DNA of 64,000 nucleotides from an uncultured Clostridia bacterium. GTDB lineage: Bacteria; Bacillota; Clostridia; TANB77; CAG-508. The notes beneath the pieces were generated by a model. It did no database searches. It had not been told where the DNA came from and saw nothing but the letters and a program-made list of their open reading frames with translations. The position numbers and the translations under genes were made by a program. Where the stretch lies: NCBI GenBank assembly GCA_934182465.1, contig CAKPRG010000004.1:137957-201956 (forward strand). The letters run 5' to 3'. The stretch's first letter is position 1. Each line of letters opens with the position of its first letter. Shown here in pieces: positions 33,710 to 42,132 of this stretch.

Positions 33710-34000
33710 CTATTCCATTACTATTGCTTTAAAAGGACAAACTTTTGCACAAACTCCACAGCCTTTACAAGCATCATAGTTAAAATCTTCTCTTTTGCAA
33801 TCTTTGTTTACTGGAATTGCATCATCTGGGCAAACTGGAAAACATAGTCCACATTGTTTGCACAATTCTGATTTAAAAATTGGTTTACTTGAACGCCAAT
33901 CACCTGTTTTGAATTCTTTTGCATTACCAACTTCATAAATATTTCCACCTATTGTTAAATCTTGGTAAGGAGTATTTTTATTTATTCTATCTTCAGTCAT
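33710..34000 (-). CDS. porD: PFOR delta subunit, 2[4Fe-4S] ferredoxin-type
   Basis: 96 residues with two [4Fe-4S] motifs, CKQCGLCFPVCP and CKGCGVCAKVCP, after an N-terminal PorD extension (GDWRSSKPIFKSELC). It passes electrons from the TPP centre to ferredoxin. It lies 13 bp from porA and 15 bp from porC. Confidence 0.95.
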   Translation of the reverse strand: MTEDRINKNTPYQDLTIGGNIYEVGNAKEFKTGDWRSSKPIFKSELCKQCGLCFPVCPDDAIPVNKDCKREDFNYDACKGCGVCAKVCPFKAIVME

Positions 34001-34015
34001 TATTATTCATCCTTT

Positions 34016-34597
34016 CTATTTAATTTTTTCTACTTCTTTTAATGCCATTTCTAATGCTTTCATATTTCCTTCAATTACATCTGGCTTTTTAGCAAATTTA
34101 TGTTTGAAAGATCCAATCATATCTTCTAAAAAAGCATCTTCTGGCATTACTTTTGAAACTTTTACTATTGCTGCAAGCATTGGTGTATTTGGAAAATATC
34201 TTCCTAATGTTTCTAAAGATATTTTTCTTGCATCAATTTTGTAAATTTCTCCTGCATAACCTTTTAATTTTTCTTTTAAAGTTTCATTATCTAATGTTGA
34301 ATTAATTACAATTGCTCCAGTTTCTTTTAATCCAGCTGTAACATCAACTGAATCAAGTAATGTATCATCTACAACTACTACATAATCTGGATAATATATA
34401 TTGCTATGAACTGTAATTGGTTCATCACTAATACGATTGTATGCTGTTATTGGAGCACCCATTCTTTCTGGACCATATTCAGGAAATCCTTGAATATATT
34501 TTCCTGTATTAAATGCTGCATCAGCTAAAAGTAGTGATGCTGTTTTTGCACCTTGACCACCTCTACCATGCCAACGAATTTCAATTAAGTTGCTCAT
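34016..34597 (-). CDS. porC: PFOR gamma subunit
   Basis: 193 residues of PorC: IRWHGRGGQGAKTASLLLADAAFNTGKYIQGFPEYGPERMGAPITAYNRIS is diagnostic. First gene of porC-porD-porA-porB. GGAGG precedes the ATG. A candidate promoter lies about 280 bp upstream, leaving a long leader with no recognised riboswitch. Confidence 0.94.
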   Translation of the reverse strand: MSNLIEIRWHGRGGQGAKTASLLLADAAFNTGKYIQGFPEYGPERMGAPITAYNRISDEPITVHSNIYYPDYVVVVDDTLLDSVDVTAGLKETGAIVINSTLDNETLKEKLKGYAGEIYKIDARKISLETLGRYFPNTPMLAAIVKVSKVMPEDAFLEDMIGSFKHKFAKKPDVIEGNMKALEMALKEVEKIK

Positions 34598-35029
34598 AAT
34601 TTACCTCCTAACTTTGTTTTTTATTTATATAAAATAACAGTATAATTTTTGTTTTTGTCATACCATTTATTTTTAACTTATATTCAGTTTAATCAATTTA
34701 TACTTTTGATTAAAGTAAGATTTTTATTTTTATATAATTGTTATATTTTTTATCAATGTAAAATATTTTTAACAATTGTAATATTCCATATAATTTATTT
34801 ACAAAATTATTATATTTAATTTTGAATTAAAAATCAATATACGGCTCAGTCAGTTTCTTGCTTTTATGTCTAATTATTATATCACACTTTTTCTAAAAAT
34901 CTATATTTTTAAGATATTTTTATATGATTTGCTAAAATCAATATAAATTTTGCAATTGTAAATCTTCAATTTTTATGATATACTTTTTTGGACACATTTT
35001 AATATTTTTCATTAAGAAAGGAGTTTTTT
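34598..35029. other. Intergenic gap between porC and the NMNAT-like gene
   Basis: 432 bp, extremely AT-rich, between divergent genes. On the minus strand TG-A-TATAAT at 34876-34884 is a plausible extended -10 for por, with no good -35. The plus-strand gene has AAGAAAGGAG just before its ATG. The only GC-containing island (CGGCTCAGTCAG near 34843) matches nothing I know. Confidence 0.4.
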
Positions 35030-35719
35030 ATGATTTGTTCACCACATTATGATTTAGGCGTTGTTTGTGGGCGCTTTGCTCACGCACACGTAGGACACAA
35101 AAGCTTGTTTGATACTAGCTTATCATTGTGCAAAAGGACTTGCATCCTTGTAGGTTCAGCACAAGAACGTGGAACATTACGCAATCCTTATTCAGTTGAA
35201 ACTAGAATCAAGGTAATTCAAGAGATGTATCCAGGTATTCCAGAAAGCAATTTAACCATCGTTGGTTTAAATGATATGACCAACGAACTTGATATAAATG
35301 CCGATTGGGGCAGATATTTCAAACAACATGTCGAATCAAAGATGCATAAATTTGCCTCACTGATGATTTATGGCAATGATGAATTTCGTAGTAACTGGTT
35401 TGCTCCTGAAGATTTAACCAACACTGCTGAATTCATTATCTCTAGAAGTACATTGCCTATTTCAGGTACATACATGCGTGGTTTTTTAGTATGTGATGAT
35501 GAAGAATCTTGGCAAAAATATACAGATCCATTAGTTCATGGTATGTATGCCGAACTTCGTGACGAGCTAATGTCAGTAGATGTATACAAAGAGATTTATG
35601 ATCAAATCCGTAGATACAAAGTTATGGATTTAGATGCTTTCAAAAAAGTATACTCTAAATACGAAGCTGCTGACAAAGAGAAAAAACTTGAAGCAATTAA
35701 AAAACTCAAAAATAATTGA
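35030..35719 (+). CDS. Nucleotidylyltransferase, NMN adenylyltransferase-like (NadM/NadR type)
   Basis: 229 residues behind GAAAGGAG. The N-terminal domain has GRFAHAHVGH with the HxGH nucleotidyl-transfer motif at 20-23, and ISGTYMR at 144-150, the equivalent of the ISSTxIR signature. This is the layout of NadM-like NMN adenylyltransferases, which make NAD+ from NMN and ATP. The last ~75 residues are a helical extension ending in charged Lys/Glu helices. It is a solitary gene with its own terminator and less AT-rich codons than neighbours. Substrate is inferred. Confidence 0.8.
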   Translation: MICSPHYDLGVVCGRFAHAHVGHKSLFDTSLSLCKRTCILVGSAQERGTLRNPYSVETRIKVIQEMYPGIPESNLTIVGLNDMTNELDINADWGRYFKQHVESKMHKFASLMIYGNDEFRSNWFAPEDLTNTAEFIISRSTLPISGTYMRGFLVCDDEESWQKYTDPLVHGMYAELRDELMSVDVYKEIYDQIRRYKVMDLDAFKKVYSKYEAADKEKKLEAIKKLKNN

Positions 35720-35749
35720 AAAAATTTAATAAAAATACTAAAGTATTTT

Positions 35750-35779
35750 TTCAGCCAAGAACTTCCTTGGCTGTTTTTT
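35750..35779 (+). terminator. Terminator after the NMNAT-like gene
   Basis: CAGCCAAG-AACTT-CCTTGGCTG followed by six T residues. Confidence 0.88.
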
Positions 35780-35927
35780 ATATATTTGTATATAAAATTA
35801 ATAATTATTTTAAAAATTTTCAAAATTATATATATTTTTTATATTTTTATATATTATTTACAAATCTCTAATATCTATCTTTTATTATATTTTTGACTAT
35901 TCTTAATATATTTGCTATACTGATTTT

Positions 35928-36962
35928 ATGGAAAAAGAAAGATATAAACACTTAAATAAATATTTAAAAGAAAAATTTGGTGAAAGAACTTTAAAAATTT
36001 GCATTGATGGTCATTTTACTTGTCCAAACAGAGATGGACATTGTGGTAAAAATGGTTGTATTTTTTGTAGTGAAAAAGGTTCTGGTGAACACATTGCTAG
36101 AATTAATGGAAATGCTGACATATTACACAACTTATCAAATATTGATTCTGCTATTTTAAATAGCACTAATTTCATTAATACAAACCTTACACACATTACT
36201 ACTAATTCTGCTTATATTAATCAAGTTTGCAATTCAATTTCTTCTCAAGTAAAAAACTATTTTCAAAGTTACAAAAGTGAACGAGCAAATAAATTCATTG
36301 CTTATTTCCAAAACTTCACTAATACTTATGATTCAATCAAAAACTTAAGATTAAAATATAATTCTGCTTTAATTGACTCTAGAATCGTTGGCTTAGAAAT
36401 TGCTACCAGACCAGATTGTATAAATGAAGAAATTGTTAGGCTTTTAAGTAGTTACAAAAATGATTATTATGTTTGTGTAGAACTTGGCTTACAAACTTCA
36501 AATGATATTACTGGAAATTTGATAAATCGTGGATATAATGCAAAAGATTTTGAAAGAGCTGTTAATTTATTAAATAAATATAATATAGATGTTGTTTCAC
36601 ATATTATGGTTGGTTTACCAAATGAAACAATTGCAGATATTATTAATACAACTAATTTCATTAATCAATTTAATATACAAGGTATTAAAATTCATTCTAC
36701 TTATGTCGTTAAAAACACTAAATTAGAAAATATGTATTTATCTAACAAATACAAAACTATTTCATTAGAATATTATTTGAATTGCTTAGAATATATAATC
36801 ACTCATATTAATCCTAATATTGTTATTCACAGACTTAGTGGTGATGCTCCAAAAGAGTTGTTAGTTGCACCTGATTGGAATTCTCATAAAAAATGGGTTT
36901 TAAATGGTATTGATAAAATTTTGCGAGAAAAGAATTTATGGCAAGGTTGCAAATTAACTTAA
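35928..36962 (+). CDS. TIGR01212-type radical SAM protein (YtqA/YhcC family)
   Basis: 344 residues. The cysteine cluster CPNRDGHCGKNGCIFC (32-47) is the family's variant [4Fe-4S]-SAM site, and VCVELGLQTSNDITGNLINRGY and VSHIMVGLPNET follow. The natural substrate of the family is unsettled. Compared with the family pattern (cluster, then IAYFQ...TNTY), this protein has an extra Asn/Thr/Ile-rich stretch of roughly 35 residues around 60-95. It is monocistronic. Confidence 0.88.
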   Translation: MEKERYKHLNKYLKEKFGERTLKICIDGHFTCPNRDGHCGKNGCIFCSEKGSGEHIARINGNADILHNLSNIDSAILNSTNFINTNLTHITTNSAYINQVCNSISSQVKNYFQSYKSERANKFIAYFQNFTNTYDSIKNLRLKYNSALIDSRIVGLEIATRPDCINEEIVRLLSSYKNDYYVCVELGLQTSNDITGNLINRGYNAKDFERAVNLLNKYNIDVVSHIMVGLPNETIADIINTTNFINQFNIQGIKIHSTYVVKNTKLENMYLSNKYKTISLEYYLNCLEYIITHINPNIVIHRLSGDAPKELLVAPDWNSHKKWVLNGIDKILREKNLWQGCKLT

Positions 36963-36990
36963 ATTCGCAATCTTTTGATTTTAATTTCAT

Positions 36991-37041
36991 AAAAAAAGAA
37001 ACTGAATTATTAAACTAATTTGTCTAATAATTCAGTTTTTA
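36991..37041. terminator. Bidirectional terminator between convergent genes
   Basis: ACTGAATTATTA (37001-37012) pairs perfectly with TAATAATTCAGT (37025-37036), with A and T runs flanking. It serves both the radical SAM gene and the convergent FGE-like gene. Confidence 0.88.
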
Positions 37042-37071
37042 AATTTTTCAGCAACGAAAATTTATTGTTTT

Positions 37072-38211
37072 TTATTTATATAAAATAGTTCTAAATCCCC
37101 AATAACCATCTGATAAATTTTCATAATATCCAATATGACTATTAGCAGTTTTACTTAAGTTAGCACTTCCACCACGAACAGTTCTTTTTAAACCAGCGTT
37201 TTCTCCTTCACTTGTTGTATTCTTTTTAGAACTAGAAGATGACTCTGCTGTTTTACTTTTATCTATTTCTGTTGTCCATTCTCTAACATTTCCTGCCATA
37301 TCACATATATTATTTACAATATCACTTGCTGTTTGCCCTGTTGGTAATATTGTTCCAGAGTAATTACCATATTTTGTGTTTGTTGCATAATTTGGTGTAT
37401 TTTGATTAATCCAATCCAAAGCTGTATCCCAAGCATAACTATTAACTATTGCTGTTTTTATTCCTTCTGGATAGTTAAATCCTGAAGACATGTCTAGTGA
37501 AGCTTGATATGCATCTGCAAAATTAATATTTGTCCAAGGTATTTTTCCAGCCATACTAGCTGCAACTTTTTTACCATTTGCTTCAAAACTAGAAGCTTCG
37601 AATCTTGCTATATAAAAACCATAATTTTTAGCAACACTATTTACTAATTCAGAAGATGTTGTATTTGATTCTTCAAAATCTGCATTTAACATTGTATTTC
37701 TCTTTAAAATTCCACTTTCAACTGGAATCCATACAAATTGATTTCCATATGTATCTTGAATAACAAATCCACTATTTACATCTCCACCAATATGTTCAAA
37801 TCCATCTGGTATAAAAGGGTTATCTGCAGAAATAACTCTAATATTTTCTACTACAACATTAGTAGATATTTCTTCTCCATTTACACCTTTTGCTTTAAAT
37901 ACATAATCTCCATTTTCTGTAACAGTATATTCTTTTGTGTTACCATTAACAGTTGTTCCATCAGGTAATGTAATTGATGCAATTCCTTGTTCATCATCAG
38001 TTGACGCTACAACTGAAATTATAACTTTTTCTTGTCCTTCTTCTTTAGTATTAACAGTAGCTTCAATTATTGGAGCAATTTTTTGCCCTTCAACTTTATG
38101 TTCATCAGTTGGTTTATTGCTTGGAGAAAGTATATTTACAGCAAGTCCAACTAAAGCAACAACAACTACTAATAATGCAACTATTATAACAGGTGATATT
38201 TTGCTTCCCAT
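37072..38211 (-). CDS. Membrane-anchored protein with a formylglycine-generating-enzyme-like (SUMF1) domain
   Basis: 379 residues. An N-terminal signal-anchor (about 6-27) precedes an Ig/bacterial big-domain-like region (IASITLPDGTTVNGNTKEYTVTENGDYVFKAKG). From ~135 there is an FGE-sulfatase fold: FVWIPVESG, YGFYIARFEAS, ICDMAGNVREWTTE, RTVRGGSA and YWGFRTILYK. In family members this fold is either the sulfatase-activating enzyme or a binding module. The active cysteines of true FGE are not seen, so a surface binding role is more likely. Monocistronic. Confidence 0.75.
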   Translation of the reverse strand: MGSKISPVIIVALLVVVVALVGLAVNILSPSNKPTDEHKVEGQKIAPIIEATVNTKEEGQEKVIISVVASTDDEQGIASITLPDGTTVNGNTKEYTVTENGDYVFKAKGVNGEEISTNVVVENIRVISADNPFIPDGFEHIGGDVNSGFVIQDTYGNQFVWIPVESGILKRNTMLNADFEESNTTSSELVNSVAKNYGFYIARFEASSFEANGKKVAASMAGKIPWTNINFADAYQASLDMSSGFNYPEGIKTAIVNSYAWDTALDWINQNTPNYATNTKYGNYSGTILPTGQTASDIVNNICDMAGNVREWTTEIDKSKTAESSSSSKKNTTSEGENAGLKRTVRGGSANLSKTANSHIGYYENLSDGYWGFRTILYK

Positions 38212-38382
38212 ATCTATTTTCCTTTCTAAAATTAAATTCTGTATTAATATATTATATTATAATCATAATATATATAAATTTCAAACCTTTTTTTAATATT
38301 TACTTATTTTTTCTTACAATATTTATATATGATATTAAATAACTATTAATATATTTTCTTTGTGAAAAGTTTGTACAAAAAA

Positions 38383-38403
38383 AGAGAGCATCAATTGCTC
38401 TCT
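38383..38403 (-). terminator. Terminator of rplU-rpmA
   Basis: AGAGAGCA pairs with TGCTCTCT with a T run on the minus strand, 20 bp after rpmA. Confidence 0.85.
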
Positions 38404-38422
38404 AAAAATCTTTTTTATAAAC

Positions 38423-38680
38423 TTAAGCATTTGGATAAACACTAACTTGTTTTTTGTCTTTTCCTTTTCTTTCAAACTTAACTGTACCATCTACTAAAGC
38501 AAATAAAGTGTCATCGCTTCCGATTCCAACATTTGTTCCTGGATGTACATTTGTTCCTCTTTGTCTAATTAATATGTTTCCAGCTTTAACGATTTGTCCA
38601 TCAGATTTTTTTACACCAAGTCTTTTTGACTCACTATCTCTTCCGTTCTTAACACTACCTTGACCTTTTTTGTGTGCCAT
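38423..38680 (-). CDS. rpmA: Ribosomal protein bL27
   Basis: 85 residues beginning [42 protein letters not shown]27 reaches the peptidyl-transferase centre with its N-terminal tail. Many Firmicutes make L27 with an extra N-terminal peptide (ending FFA) that the protease Prp removes, and prp then sits between rplU and rpmA. Here L27 starts directly at the mature sequence and the rplU-rpmA gap is 62 bp with no prp gene. Confidence 0.97.
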   Translation of the reverse strand: MAHKKGQGSVKNGRDSESKRLGVKKSDGQIVKAGNILIRQRGTNVHPGTNVGIGSDDTLFALVDGTVKFERKGKDKKQVSVYPNA

Positions 38681-38742
38681 TTAAGATTCACTCCTTTCGC
38701 TTTATATATTTATATTCTCTAAATTGATATTTCATATATAAA

Positions 38743-39120
38743 TTATTTTGCTACTTTTTCTTTTGATTCTGTTTTTGTAGCTTTTGTAGCTGTTGTTTTC
38801 TTTTCAGCAGCTGTTTTAATTGAAGTAATTTCTACTTTTGTGTAATCTTGTCTGTGTCCTCTTGTTTTTCTTTCATTTTTCTTAGCTTTATATTTGAAAA
38901 CTAAGATTTTCTTTCCTCTACCATGAGAAACTACTTTTCCTTCAACTTTTACACCTGTTACATAAGGATTTCCAATTTGTACTTTTCCATCATCAGAAAC
39001 TAGAATAACTTTATCGAAAGATACTTTCTTTCCTTCTTCTACTTCTAATTTTTCGAAATATACATTTTCACCTTCTTGAACTTTGTATTGTCTTCCACAA
39101 GCTTCAATAATTGCGTACAT
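38743..39120 (-). CDS. rplU: Ribosomal protein bL21
   Basis: 125 residues. The first ~103 are a normal L21 ([25 protein letters not shown] ... [22 protein letters not shown]). The last ~22 are a Lys/Thr/Ala-rich tail ([20 protein letters not shown]) not usual for the family. It binds 23S rRNA near L20. First gene of the rplU-rpmA unit, behind a strong promoter and a ~100-base leader. Confidence 0.96.
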   Translation of the reverse strand: MYAIIEACGRQYKVQEGENVYFEKLEVEEGKKVSFDKVILVSDDGKVQIGNPYVTGVKVEGKVVSHGRGKKILVFKYKAKKNERKTRGHRQDYTKVEITSIKTAAEKKTTATKATKTESKEKVAK

Positions 39121-39227
39121 TAAAAATGCACCTCCCTTTTCGTATACTCGCTAACTTCCAACTTTGGTAGCTAAACTTAATTAGCTTTTACATACCATAG
39201 TTAAGCAGTTTACAGTTAGATATTTTA
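39121..39227 (-). promoter_or_regulatory. rplU leader (L21-type leader candidate)
   Basis: About 100 bases separate the promoter from the rplU start, with short complementary segments (GCTAATTAAGTTTAGCT; CTAACTGTAAACTGCTTAACTATGG). Firmicutes rplU mRNAs often carry the Rfam L21 leader. I assign it by position and rough shape, not by a checked consensus match. Confidence 0.45.
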
Positions 39228-39250
39228 ACATAGATTCCTCTATTTGTCAA
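39222..39250 (-). promoter_or_regulatory. Promoter of rplU-rpmA
   Basis: Minus strand TTGACA (39245-39250), a 17-base spacer and TAAAAT (39222-39227). Confidence 0.75.
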
Positions 39251-39292
39251 CATTTTCCGAAGTTTTTTGTGACTAGTAAATGAAAATAGTAA

Positions 39293-39340
39293 AAAAAGCA
39301 AGTTTTTCAAGCAAATATATTGCTTAAGACTTGCTTTTTT
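39293..39340. terminator. Long bidirectional terminator, part of repeat R2 copy a
   Basis: AAAAAAGCAAGT pairs with ACTTGCTTTTTT, and an inner AAGCA-TGCTT stem extends it. It lies downstream of the 50-residue minus-strand ORF. Confidence 0.8.
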
Positions 39341-39386
39341 CTCGTACAAATTGCATTAAACTTTTCACTTGACTCACTTGACGAAA
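39302..39386. repeat. Repeat R2, copy a
   Basis: Shared with 43382-43478: TTTTTCAAGCAAATATAT, CTTGCTTTTT, CTCGTACAA, then AACTTTTCACTTGACGAAAA. Copy a has a small internal duplication (ACTTGACTCACTTGAC) near its end. Confidence 0.65.
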
Positions 39387-39477
39387 AGATAAAAAAGAAA
39401 GAGGCGAAAAGAAATTGCCTTTACTTTCAACCTCTTTCCGCCTTTAAAAGACTTCAAATAACAATTGTTTTCTGTAA

Positions 39478-39630
39478 TTATGCAACCAATCTTCTGTATT
39501 CGGCTCTTGCCTTTTTAAGATTGAATGGCTGCTTCACTGTAGCATATCTCTGGATTTTATACCACCAGTTTCTTAAAAAAGTTTCATCTTCTGCTACAAT
39601 GCTTTTTACAGTTTTTGGTTCTTCGTACAT
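39478..39630 (-). CDS. 50-residue basic protein, unknown
   Basis: The ATG at 39630 follows AGAAAGGAAAAAAG, a strong ribosome binding site. The frame reads MYEEPKTVKSIVAEDETF, then LRNWWYKIQRYATVKQPF and NLKKARAEYRRLVA, stop at 39478. It has a balanced residue mix and GC-richer codons than neighbours, unlike random AT-rich frames. I know no family. It is a solitary transcription unit ended by the R2 terminator. The plus-strand frame overlapping it (39320-39697) has no ribosome binding site and is a shadow. Confidence 0.65.
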   Translation of the reverse strand: MYEEPKTVKSIVAEDETFLRNWWYKIQRYATVKQPFNLKKARAEYRRLVA

Positions 39631-39934
39631 CTTTTTTCCTTTCTGCTCTCGTAAGTCGAGAGACTTGAATCAGCAAAACACTTTTTTTCTTTTGTAGTGC
39701 TTGCTATTAATAGTTAAATAAATATAATATATTTACAATTAATATATTAACATAATGTTACTATTTTGTCAAATATATCATAGATAAATCAATATACAAA
39801 AGTCTTTTATTTTCGCTATTTTACGACTTTTTGTAACATAATATCACATTGTTATTTTCTATTTTATATAATAGTTATTATGGCAATTTTATCAAATTAT
39901 TATATTTTTATTAGAAACTTTTTGTAAATTTATA

Positions 39935-40090
39935 TTAGAACAAAAGTGAACATTATGATAATTACAAAAATAAAATTTCTTACAAATATCTATTTCTTTG
40001 TTCATTGCACACAAGTTTTTGAAAAAAACTTGTGTGCAAATTGTAGTATGATCCTTTATATATTAGGAAGTTCAAAGAACTTTCCTAATA
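39935..40090 (+). repeat. Dispersed repeat R1, copy 2
   Basis: Begins AGAACAAAAGTGAACATTATG, contains a perfect hairpin (GCACACAAGTTTTT and its complement around GA) and a second one (TTAGGAAGTTC with GAACTTTCCTAA). It is colinear with copy 1 at 1533-1672. It abuts the rplT terminator. It occupies most of the 522-bp gap 39631-40152, in which I see no gene. Confidence 0.65.
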
Positions 40091-40099
40091 TAATAAAAA

Positions 40100-40124
40100 A
40101 ATCTCCAAGTTTAACTCGAAGATT
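40100..40124 (-). terminator. Terminator of infC-rpmI-rplT
   Basis: Minus strand AATCTTCGAG pairs with CTTGGAGATT (with G-U pairs), followed by seven T residues. Confidence 0.75.
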
Positions 40125-40152
40125 CTTTACTCAAATATAATTTTATTTATAA

Positions 40153-40503
40153 CTATGCTTTTTTTGCAACTTCAACTAATTCAGCAAATGCTTTGCTATC
40201 AGATACAGCTAATTCAGCTAACATTTTTCTATTGATTGTAACATTAGCTTTTTTTAATCCAGCGATTAATTGGCTATATGTTAATCCGTTCATTCTTGCT
40301 GCTGCATTAATTCTTACTATCCATAATTTTCTGAAATCACTCTTTTTATCTTTTCTTCCTACATAAGCATACATTCCAGATTTCATAATAGCTTGTTTAG
40401 CCATTCTATATCTATAATGTTTTGCTCCATAGTAACCTTTTGCTTGTTTTAATACTTTTTTATGTCTTGCTCTAGTTGTTCTTGCTGTTTTTACTCTTGC
40501 CAT
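40153..40503 (-). CDS. rplT: Ribosomal protein bL20
   Basis: 116 residues: [69 protein letters not shown] is textbook L20. It binds 23S rRNA early in 50S assembly and in Firmicutes represses its own operon through the infC leader. Last gene of infC-rpmI-rplT. Confidence 0.97.
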   Translation of the reverse strand: MARVKTARTTRARHKKVLKQAKGYYGAKHYRYRMAKQAIMKSGMYAYVGRKDKKSDFRKLWIVRINAAARMNGLTYSQLIAGLKKANVTINRKMLAELAVSDSKAFAELVEVAKKA

Positions 40504-40535
40504 TTATTTTTCACTCCTTTTCCTCTACCTAAATT

Positions 40536-40739
40536 CTAGTTACCATATGGTAATAATCTTTTAATTCCTGCTTCTACTGTTTTGTCTGCAATTCCGTTTT
40601 GTACTCTAGCATTCATTTTTTGTCTTTTTGTTTTATTTGCTAATAAGTGTCTTCTATTAGCTTTTGTTCTTTTTACTTTTCCTGTTGCAGTATAAGAATA
40701 TCTTTTCTTTGCTGCTTTGTTTGTTTTTAATTTTGGCAT
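40536..40739 (-). CDS. rpmI: Ribosomal protein bL35
   Basis: 67 residues: [36 protein letters not shown] ending in LLPYGN, the standard L35. Middle gene of the infC-rpmI-rplT operon, 21 bp from infC and 32 bp from rplT. Confidence 0.97.
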   Translation of the reverse strand: MPKLKTNKAAKKRYSYTATGKVKRTKANRRHLLANKTKRQKMNARVQNGIADKTVEAGIKRLLPYGN

Positions 40740-40760
40740 TTCTTTATCTCCCTTCGCATT

Positions 40761-41270
40761 TTAGATTTTTTTATTTAAAATTACAAACATTGTTTTACCT
40801 TCTAAGAATGGCTTTTTTTCAACTGTTGCAATATCCTCAAGAGATTCAGCAAATTTTGATAATATTGCTTCACCTGCTTTTACATTGTTTAATTCTCTTC
40901 CTCTAAATCTTAATGTGAATTTTACTTTGTTTCCAGATTCTAAAAATCCTCTTGCATTTTTACTCTTAAAGTTAAAATCATGTTCACCAATATTTGATGA
41001 AACTCTAATTTCTTTCATTTCAACAGCTTTTTGGTTTTTTCTAGACTCTTTTTCTTTTTTTGCTTGTTCAAATTTATATTTTCCATAATTCATTATTTTA
41101 CAAACTACTGGTTTTGCATTTGGAGCAACTAGAACTAAATCTAAATTTTTTTCTTCTGCAATTGCTATTGCTTTTTCTATTGGTAAAACTCCGATTTTTT
41201 CTCCTGTTTCTCCGATAACTTGAACTTCTTTTTCTTTTATCTGTCTATTTATAGGCAATTCTTGTTTTAT
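40761..41270 (-). CDS. infC: Translation initiation factor IF-3 with an AUA start
   Basis: 169 residues from IKQELPINRQIKEKEVQVIGETGEKIGVLPIEKA to the C-terminal SLEDIATVEKKPFLEGKTMFVILNKK. The frame has no ATG, GTG or TTG at a sensible distance from the ribosome binding site: after GGAGG, nine bases lead to ATA (41268-41270) at exactly the family N-terminus. infC commonly uses a rare start such as AUU, which lets IF-3 repress its own initiation; AUA fits that logic. The next TTG is four codons inside and too far from the SD. Confidence 0.9.
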   Translation of the reverse strand: MKQELPINRQIKEKEVQVIGETGEKIGVLPIEKAIAIAEEKNLDLVLVAPNAKPVVCKIMNYGKYKFEQAKKEKESRKNQKAVEMKEIRVSSNIGEHDFNFKSKNARGFLESGNKVKFTLRFRGRELNNVKAGEAILSKFAESLEDIATVEKKPFLEGKTMFVILNKKI

Positions 41271-41436
41271 AGTAAAACACCTCCAAAAAAAAATTTGACT
41301 TATTTTAAAAAGCCAAATCCACAATATCTCAACATTTCTGTGTATAAAATGCTAATTTTATGATATTTTCTAACCGAATGCTTACTTAAAGATACGGTGA
41401 GAAGTGGATACTTCTTCTTAAAACACAATTATTTTA
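41271..41436 (-). promoter_or_regulatory. infC leader with terminator (L20 leader type)
   Basis: About 160 bases of leader. Near its 5' end GAAGAAGTATCCACTTCTC can form a hairpin. Just before the infC SD a perfect terminator stands: ATTTGGCTT with AAGTCAAAT (41293-41318) followed by nine T residues that abut GGAGGTG. Firmicutes infC operons are controlled by L20 binding such leaders. Here a premature-termination switch is directly visible; L20 as the ligand is inferred. Confidence 0.7.
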
Positions 41437-41459
41437 GCATACATTTCTTTATTTGTCAA
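41431..41459 (-). promoter_or_regulatory. Promoter of infC-rpmI-rplT
   Basis: Minus strand TTGACA (41454-41459), a 17-base spacer and TAAAAT (41431-41436). The gap 41460-41673 beyond it is AT-rich with no gene. Confidence 0.8.
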
Positions 41460-41673
41460 CACTTATAAAAAAAAATTATAGCTGTAATCCATAAATTTTT
41501 ATAGCTACTATAGCTAATCTTCATCAATCACTTTCTTACATAATTAATGATATATAATTTGATATATAATTTTTATTATCTTCTTTGTCGTAATCTATCT
41601 ATTTTTCTAACTTTAACAATAATTACTAAAACAAAGTAATTGAAAATAATCATTATAGTCTAAATTTAACAAA

Positions 41674-41705
41674 AAACCTCGGAAGTAATAAAACTTCTGA
41701 GGTTT
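41674..41705 (-). terminator. Terminator of rplM-rpsI
   Basis: AAACCTC-GAAGT pairs with ACTTC-GAGGTTT (one mismatch) and runs into T residues on the minus strand. Confidence 0.85.
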
Positions 41706-41726
41706 GATATTTTTTGTAAAAGCACA

Positions 41727-42131
41727 TTATCTTTTTGAGAATTGAGGAGCTTTACGAGCTTTTTTAAGTCCGTATTTTTTTCTTTCCTTCATTCTTGGAT
41801 CTCTAGTTAAGAATCCGTTTGATTTTAATGCTGGTCTAAATTCTGAATTAGCTTCATTTAAAGCTCTTGCAATACCATGACGGATTGCTCCAGCTTGACC
41901 TGTATATCCACCACCAACAACTTTAACTATTACATCATATTTACCAACTGTGTTTGTAACAGCAAATGGTTGGTTAACAATAACTTTTAAAATTTCTGTT
42001 CCAAAGTATTCATCTAAAGGTTTACCATTAACAACTATATTACCTTTACCAGCTGTTAATCTAACTCTTGCGATTGATTCTTTTCTTCTACCTGTTCCTT
42101 GGAATACTATATTTTCAGATTTTTTTGCCAT
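41727..42131 (-). CDS. rpsI: Ribosomal protein uS9
   Basis: 134 residues: [34 protein letters not shown] ... [19 protein letters not shown] ... [27 protein letters not shown], a standard S9 with the basic C-terminal tail that contacts the P-site tRNA. It starts 1 bp after rplM. Confidence 0.97.
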   Translation of the reverse strand: MAKKSENIVFQGTGRRKESIARVRLTAGKGNIVVNGKPLDEYFGTEILKVIVNQPFAVTNTVGKYDVIVKVVGGGYTGQAGAIRHGIARALNEANSEFRPALKSNGFLTRDPRMKERKKYGLKKARKAPQFSKR

Positions 42132-42132
42132 C

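Noticed and set aside
34598..35029. Riboswitch in the long por leader
   Set aside because: The region is almost pure A/T with no conserved riboswitch core or convincing expression platform.
39320..39697. 125-residue plus-strand ORF
   Set aside because: It covers repeat R2 and the reverse of the better-supported 50-residue minus-strand gene, and its start has no SD.
39946..40140. 64-residue plus-strand ORF
   Set aside because: Entirely within R1 copy 2 and the rplT terminator, with no ribosome binding site; hairpins explain the sequence better.
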